Positions 61,877 to 64,000 of a DNA stretch of 64,000 bases are shown here, piece after piece (positions within the stretch are counted from its first letter, which is position 1; each line of letters opens with the position of its first letter). A program made the translations under genes and the position numbers. The notes below the pieces were generated by a model. It was not told the DNA's origin. It did not search any database and was given only the letters and a program-made list of their open reading frames with translations. The DNA is from Phymatolithon calcareum (lineage: Eukaryota > Rhodophyta > Florideophyceae > Hapalidiales): NCBI GenBank assembly GCA_977006965.1, contig OZ345375.1, positions 124,001 through 188,000 on the forward strand, read 5' to 3'.

Positions 61877-62220
61877 TGATCTTGCCTGTGCTCAGCGCGC
61901 CGTTGTCCGGCAACGAGGTGAGGTGGCCTCGTTTTACACATCACAGCCGATCGAGCTATCGATGCCAGGGGGCGTTGTTGTTACTGATTGACAAGTAGGG
62001 GAACACCGCACACGTTGACTGACAGAAAGACTATCGTTCAGTAATCGAAAATCAGGCACGAATCCTCATCTATTCAATTTTTTAGATATTTAGAATCGCA
62101 AACTTATCATACGCTCTAGTCTCAGTTTAATTTTAGATTCTTATAAAAATGAAATTTACATGTGGTTAGCATTGAAAATGTCGAAGTCAATTTAGTTATG
62201 AAGTATAAATACGCTTAAAT
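61877..62220. other. No gene seen; 3' flank of the carbonic anhydrase gene
   Basis: AT-rich flank that should hold the 3' UTR and polyadenylation signals of the minus-strand gene next to it. No coding. Confidence 0.4.
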
Positions 62221-63099
62221 CTAGGCAAATAGAGTCACCTTGCGCCCATTCAACGGCTGCCTCGGACGGCTGTCAATCCCGTTGGCAATCAGGTCATTAA
62301 ACTCTGCGATCTGCGAGTTAGAAGCCTGCAGGACTTCCTGAGACACAACAAACTGGATGCCTTCTGTACACGGCGGGGTAGTCAAACTTCCACTGTACGT
62401 CATAAGCTTGTTGTGTTTGACAGCAGGAGCAACAAGCTTGTGCAGATTGATTTTGCCATGACACTTGCGCCTTGACATCTCCAAGAAGTCCTCAAGTTCA
62501 GGATTGAACGATCCGACGTTGAAGAAAACGGCGAGAACAAGAACATCCTCTTTATGCTTGTGGACGAAGTGCATCTCCATAGGGTACTGCTTCGCATCCA
62601 GAAGATGCTCGCTATAGTGATGCATGTGAACATTTTCCACGTGGTACTTCTTGTGCTTGTAGACAGTCGACCCGCAATGATGTTTCTTCATGCAAAGAAG
62701 CTCGAAGTTTCCGGGAGTAGTTTCATAGATGAGGTTCGCGTGATGCGAAAGATGGACTCTCGGAGATTTGGATGTCGGCGCCTTTTCAGCTTGCACTCGA
62801 ATGATATCAATGGGAGACTGACTTTTTCCAAGGCACGTGTTCTTGCAGTAGGAGCAGCCTCTAAACTTTGCATACTTTCCGGTACTGCAGTCGAGTTTGT
62901 GCCATTGAGAGGGCCCATTGCGAGCTCTTCTATCGTATTCAAAAGCGGAGATTCCTGAAACTTGTCCGGGAACGGGATTGTCGGGAACGATGGCGCAGTC
63001 ATTCGTGTTATGCTGGACCACAGGGCATTTCGGGTTCAATGAGCTTCCGCTGCTTAGGGCAATCGCACTGAGCAGAAAAATGACGAAAGCAGGCTTCAT
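62221..63099 (-). CDS. Secreted alpha-carbonic anhydrase
   Basis: 292 codons. Residues 1-19 are a signal peptide (MKPAFVIFLLSAIALSSGS). The catalytic domain runs from about residue 53 to 290. SQSPIDI (residues 93-99) is the conserved entry motif. Zinc ligands are His158 and His160 (ENVHMHHYSEH) and His177 (MEMHFVH). Glu164-His165 and Glu175 match the usual second-shell residues. GSLTTPPCTEG (237-247) contains the gatekeeper Thr240 and Thr241. It interconverts CO2 and bicarbonate, here in the secretory pathway or outside the cell, which fits carbon supply to a marine alga. Oddities: the loop between the second and third His is shorter than in animal enzymes, no clear proton-shuttle His64 equivalent is visible (TTPGNFEL at that place), and there is an extra Cys cluster (CSYCKNTC, 82-89). 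A TATA box lies 90 bp upstream of the ATG. Confidence 0.95.
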   Translation of the reverse strand: MKPAFVIFLLSAIALSSGSSLNPKCPVVQHNTNDCAIVPDNPVPGQVSGISAFEYDRRARNGPSQWHKLDCSTGKYAKFRGCSYCKNTCLGKSQSPIDIIRVQAEKAPTSKSPRVHLSHHANLIYETTPGNFELLCMKKHHCGSTVYKHKKYHVENVHMHHYSEHLLDAKQYPMEMHFVHKHKEDVLVLAVFFNVGSFNPELEDFLEMSRRKCHGKINLHKLVAPAVKHNKLMTYSGSLTTPPCTEGIQFVVSQEVLQASNSQIAEFNDLIANGIDSRPRQPLNGRKVTLFA

Positions 63100-63190
63100 T
63101 GTTCCTTGGAAGTTAAGACTGAAGTTGCGTCTGATGTCGAAGGGCTTGGCTGGTGCAGAGTTTCGTTCTGCTCTACCACTTGCGTCTGCG

Positions 63191-63197
63191 TTTTATA
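63191..63197 (-). promoter_or_regulatory. TATA box of the carbonic anhydrase gene
   Basis: On the minus strand CTATAAAACGC, about 92 bases before the ATG at 63099. This implies a short 5' UTR of roughly 60 bases with no intron needed. Confidence 0.7.
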
Positions 63198-64000
63198 GTC
63201 AGCAGACTCGCGATTAATCATTAATGTACATCAAGCAAAACTGCAGTGAGACAACGTCGTGTTAAACAGCAATCTCTTTACGTCATGTGTCACAGACATA
63301 ACTATTTATTGTAGACATTATACAAATTTTGTTCACGTTGAAAAAAGCTAATAGCCTACTTCCCGATACGTTGCCGTAGCTTGCATTCCTATCCAGCGTG
63401 ACATCTTATATTTAATTATTCTTGTGCACACGCATGCATTACTATAATTTAGTCTTGAAAAAGTTGCGGTTTTGCTAGGTGCAAACAACCGCTCCACAGA
63501 GCCTCGTGTTGCACAAGTTGCAATCGAGACAGATGCTCTGCATGCCCGGTGATATCGATAGTCCTCACGGCGCTCCAAAGATTAGCCTCTGCTCTTCGGG
63601 CGAGTACTGTTGAACACACGGCTGGTTGGTGAACGTCTTCACCGCACAGCACTTTACTTGTATACTCTGGGGCCTTGTTTCCTCTTTTCAGCATTTGCTA
63701 TTGATCATTGTCTATCTAAAGCTGGACCTTTATTTAGTTGAACTGTTACGTTTAGTTGGTCGCAACTATTATTTGCGCAAGATGCTATCTTTGCAAGAAG
63801 TCTGTGATGCGAACTTTTGGCATTGAAAAAGCTCATTGGTCAATAATTTACTGTGCACTAGTCAAAAAAATATTTATTCACGTAGCACATTGGATGACTA
63901 TCACTTCACAGCAATGCAAATTCATGACAATGAGCATGATGTTTGGCAGTACCGTAGCGTTGACGGTCAACATTGCAAACGAATAAATCTTAATATTGGA
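63198..64000. other. Intergenic, no gene seen
   Basis: AT-rich, with frames under 85 codons and no motif. No terminal repeats were recognised. It may be ordinary upstream sequence. Confidence 0.4.

Overview
The window looks like nuclear DNA of a repeat-rich eukaryote. My best guess is a florideophyte red alga of the Chondrus type. This is inference from gene style, not a database match: the likely host genes are single-exon, include a secreted Cys-rich protein with a C-terminal Hint domain and an alpha-carbonic anhydrase, and sit as islands in a sea of nested transposons. There are no operons, ribosome binding sites, CRISPR arrays or recognisable tRNA/rRNA genes.

Likely host genes are few: a DUF7918-like protein (1347-2312, +), an uncertain AT-hook protein between two identical 311-bp repeats (29040-30155, -), a glycosylated membrane protein (31243-32514, +), the Hint protein (36857-38395, -), two 64-residue paralogues that begin MPNYIF and end in the CaaX-like tetrapeptide CSIQ (44550-44744 and 57485-57679, +; a broken third copy at 42370-42556), and the alpha-carbonic anhydrase (62221-63099, -). 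I do not recognise the MPNYIF/CSIQ family.

The rest is mostly mobile DNA. I separate the non-LTR retrotransposons (LINEs) by sequence into families that I name A, B, C, D, E, F, I, J and K. They are 5'-truncated. Most families share a 3' end of the form GGGC/GAGC-TTTTAAATAAA, and A, B, F and J end in a run of C rather than poly(A). A SINE-like family shares the TTTAAATAAA signature and ends in (CTT)n; its longest members carry a GC-rich 130-bp tandem repeat at the 5' end, an architecture reminiscent of primate SVA. DNA transposons include three hAT elements and one hAT MITE with 8-bp target duplications, a Tc1-like element, a pogo/Tigger-like MITE flanked by TA, and two PIF/Harbinger-type loci, each with a convergent Myb/SANT-like partner gene. 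One Harbinger pair (26108-28166) looks intact.

Layout. 1-9275: LINE fragments, the DUF7918-like gene, and a LINE D split by LINE A and LINE C insertions. 9276-15250: LINE I, B, A and K copies. 15380-17610: a Tc1 transposase broken by a hAT. 19235-22128: a hAT broken by the SVA-like SINE. 22770-28460: two Harbinger loci. 28659-32514: repeat-flanked AT-hook ORF and membrane protein. 32900-36436: SINE, LINE I, hAT. 36857-39551: Hint gene and pogo-like MITE. 40986-45535: LINE remnants and the MPNYIF/CSIQ locus. 45640-56432: LINE and SINE pile-up with a head-to-head LINE J pair. 56976-61876: small LINE copies, the second MPNYIF/CSIQ gene, hAT MITE, and a long foldback. 62221-63197: carbonic anhydrase with TATA box. 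Exact target-site duplications let many insertions be placed in order of age.
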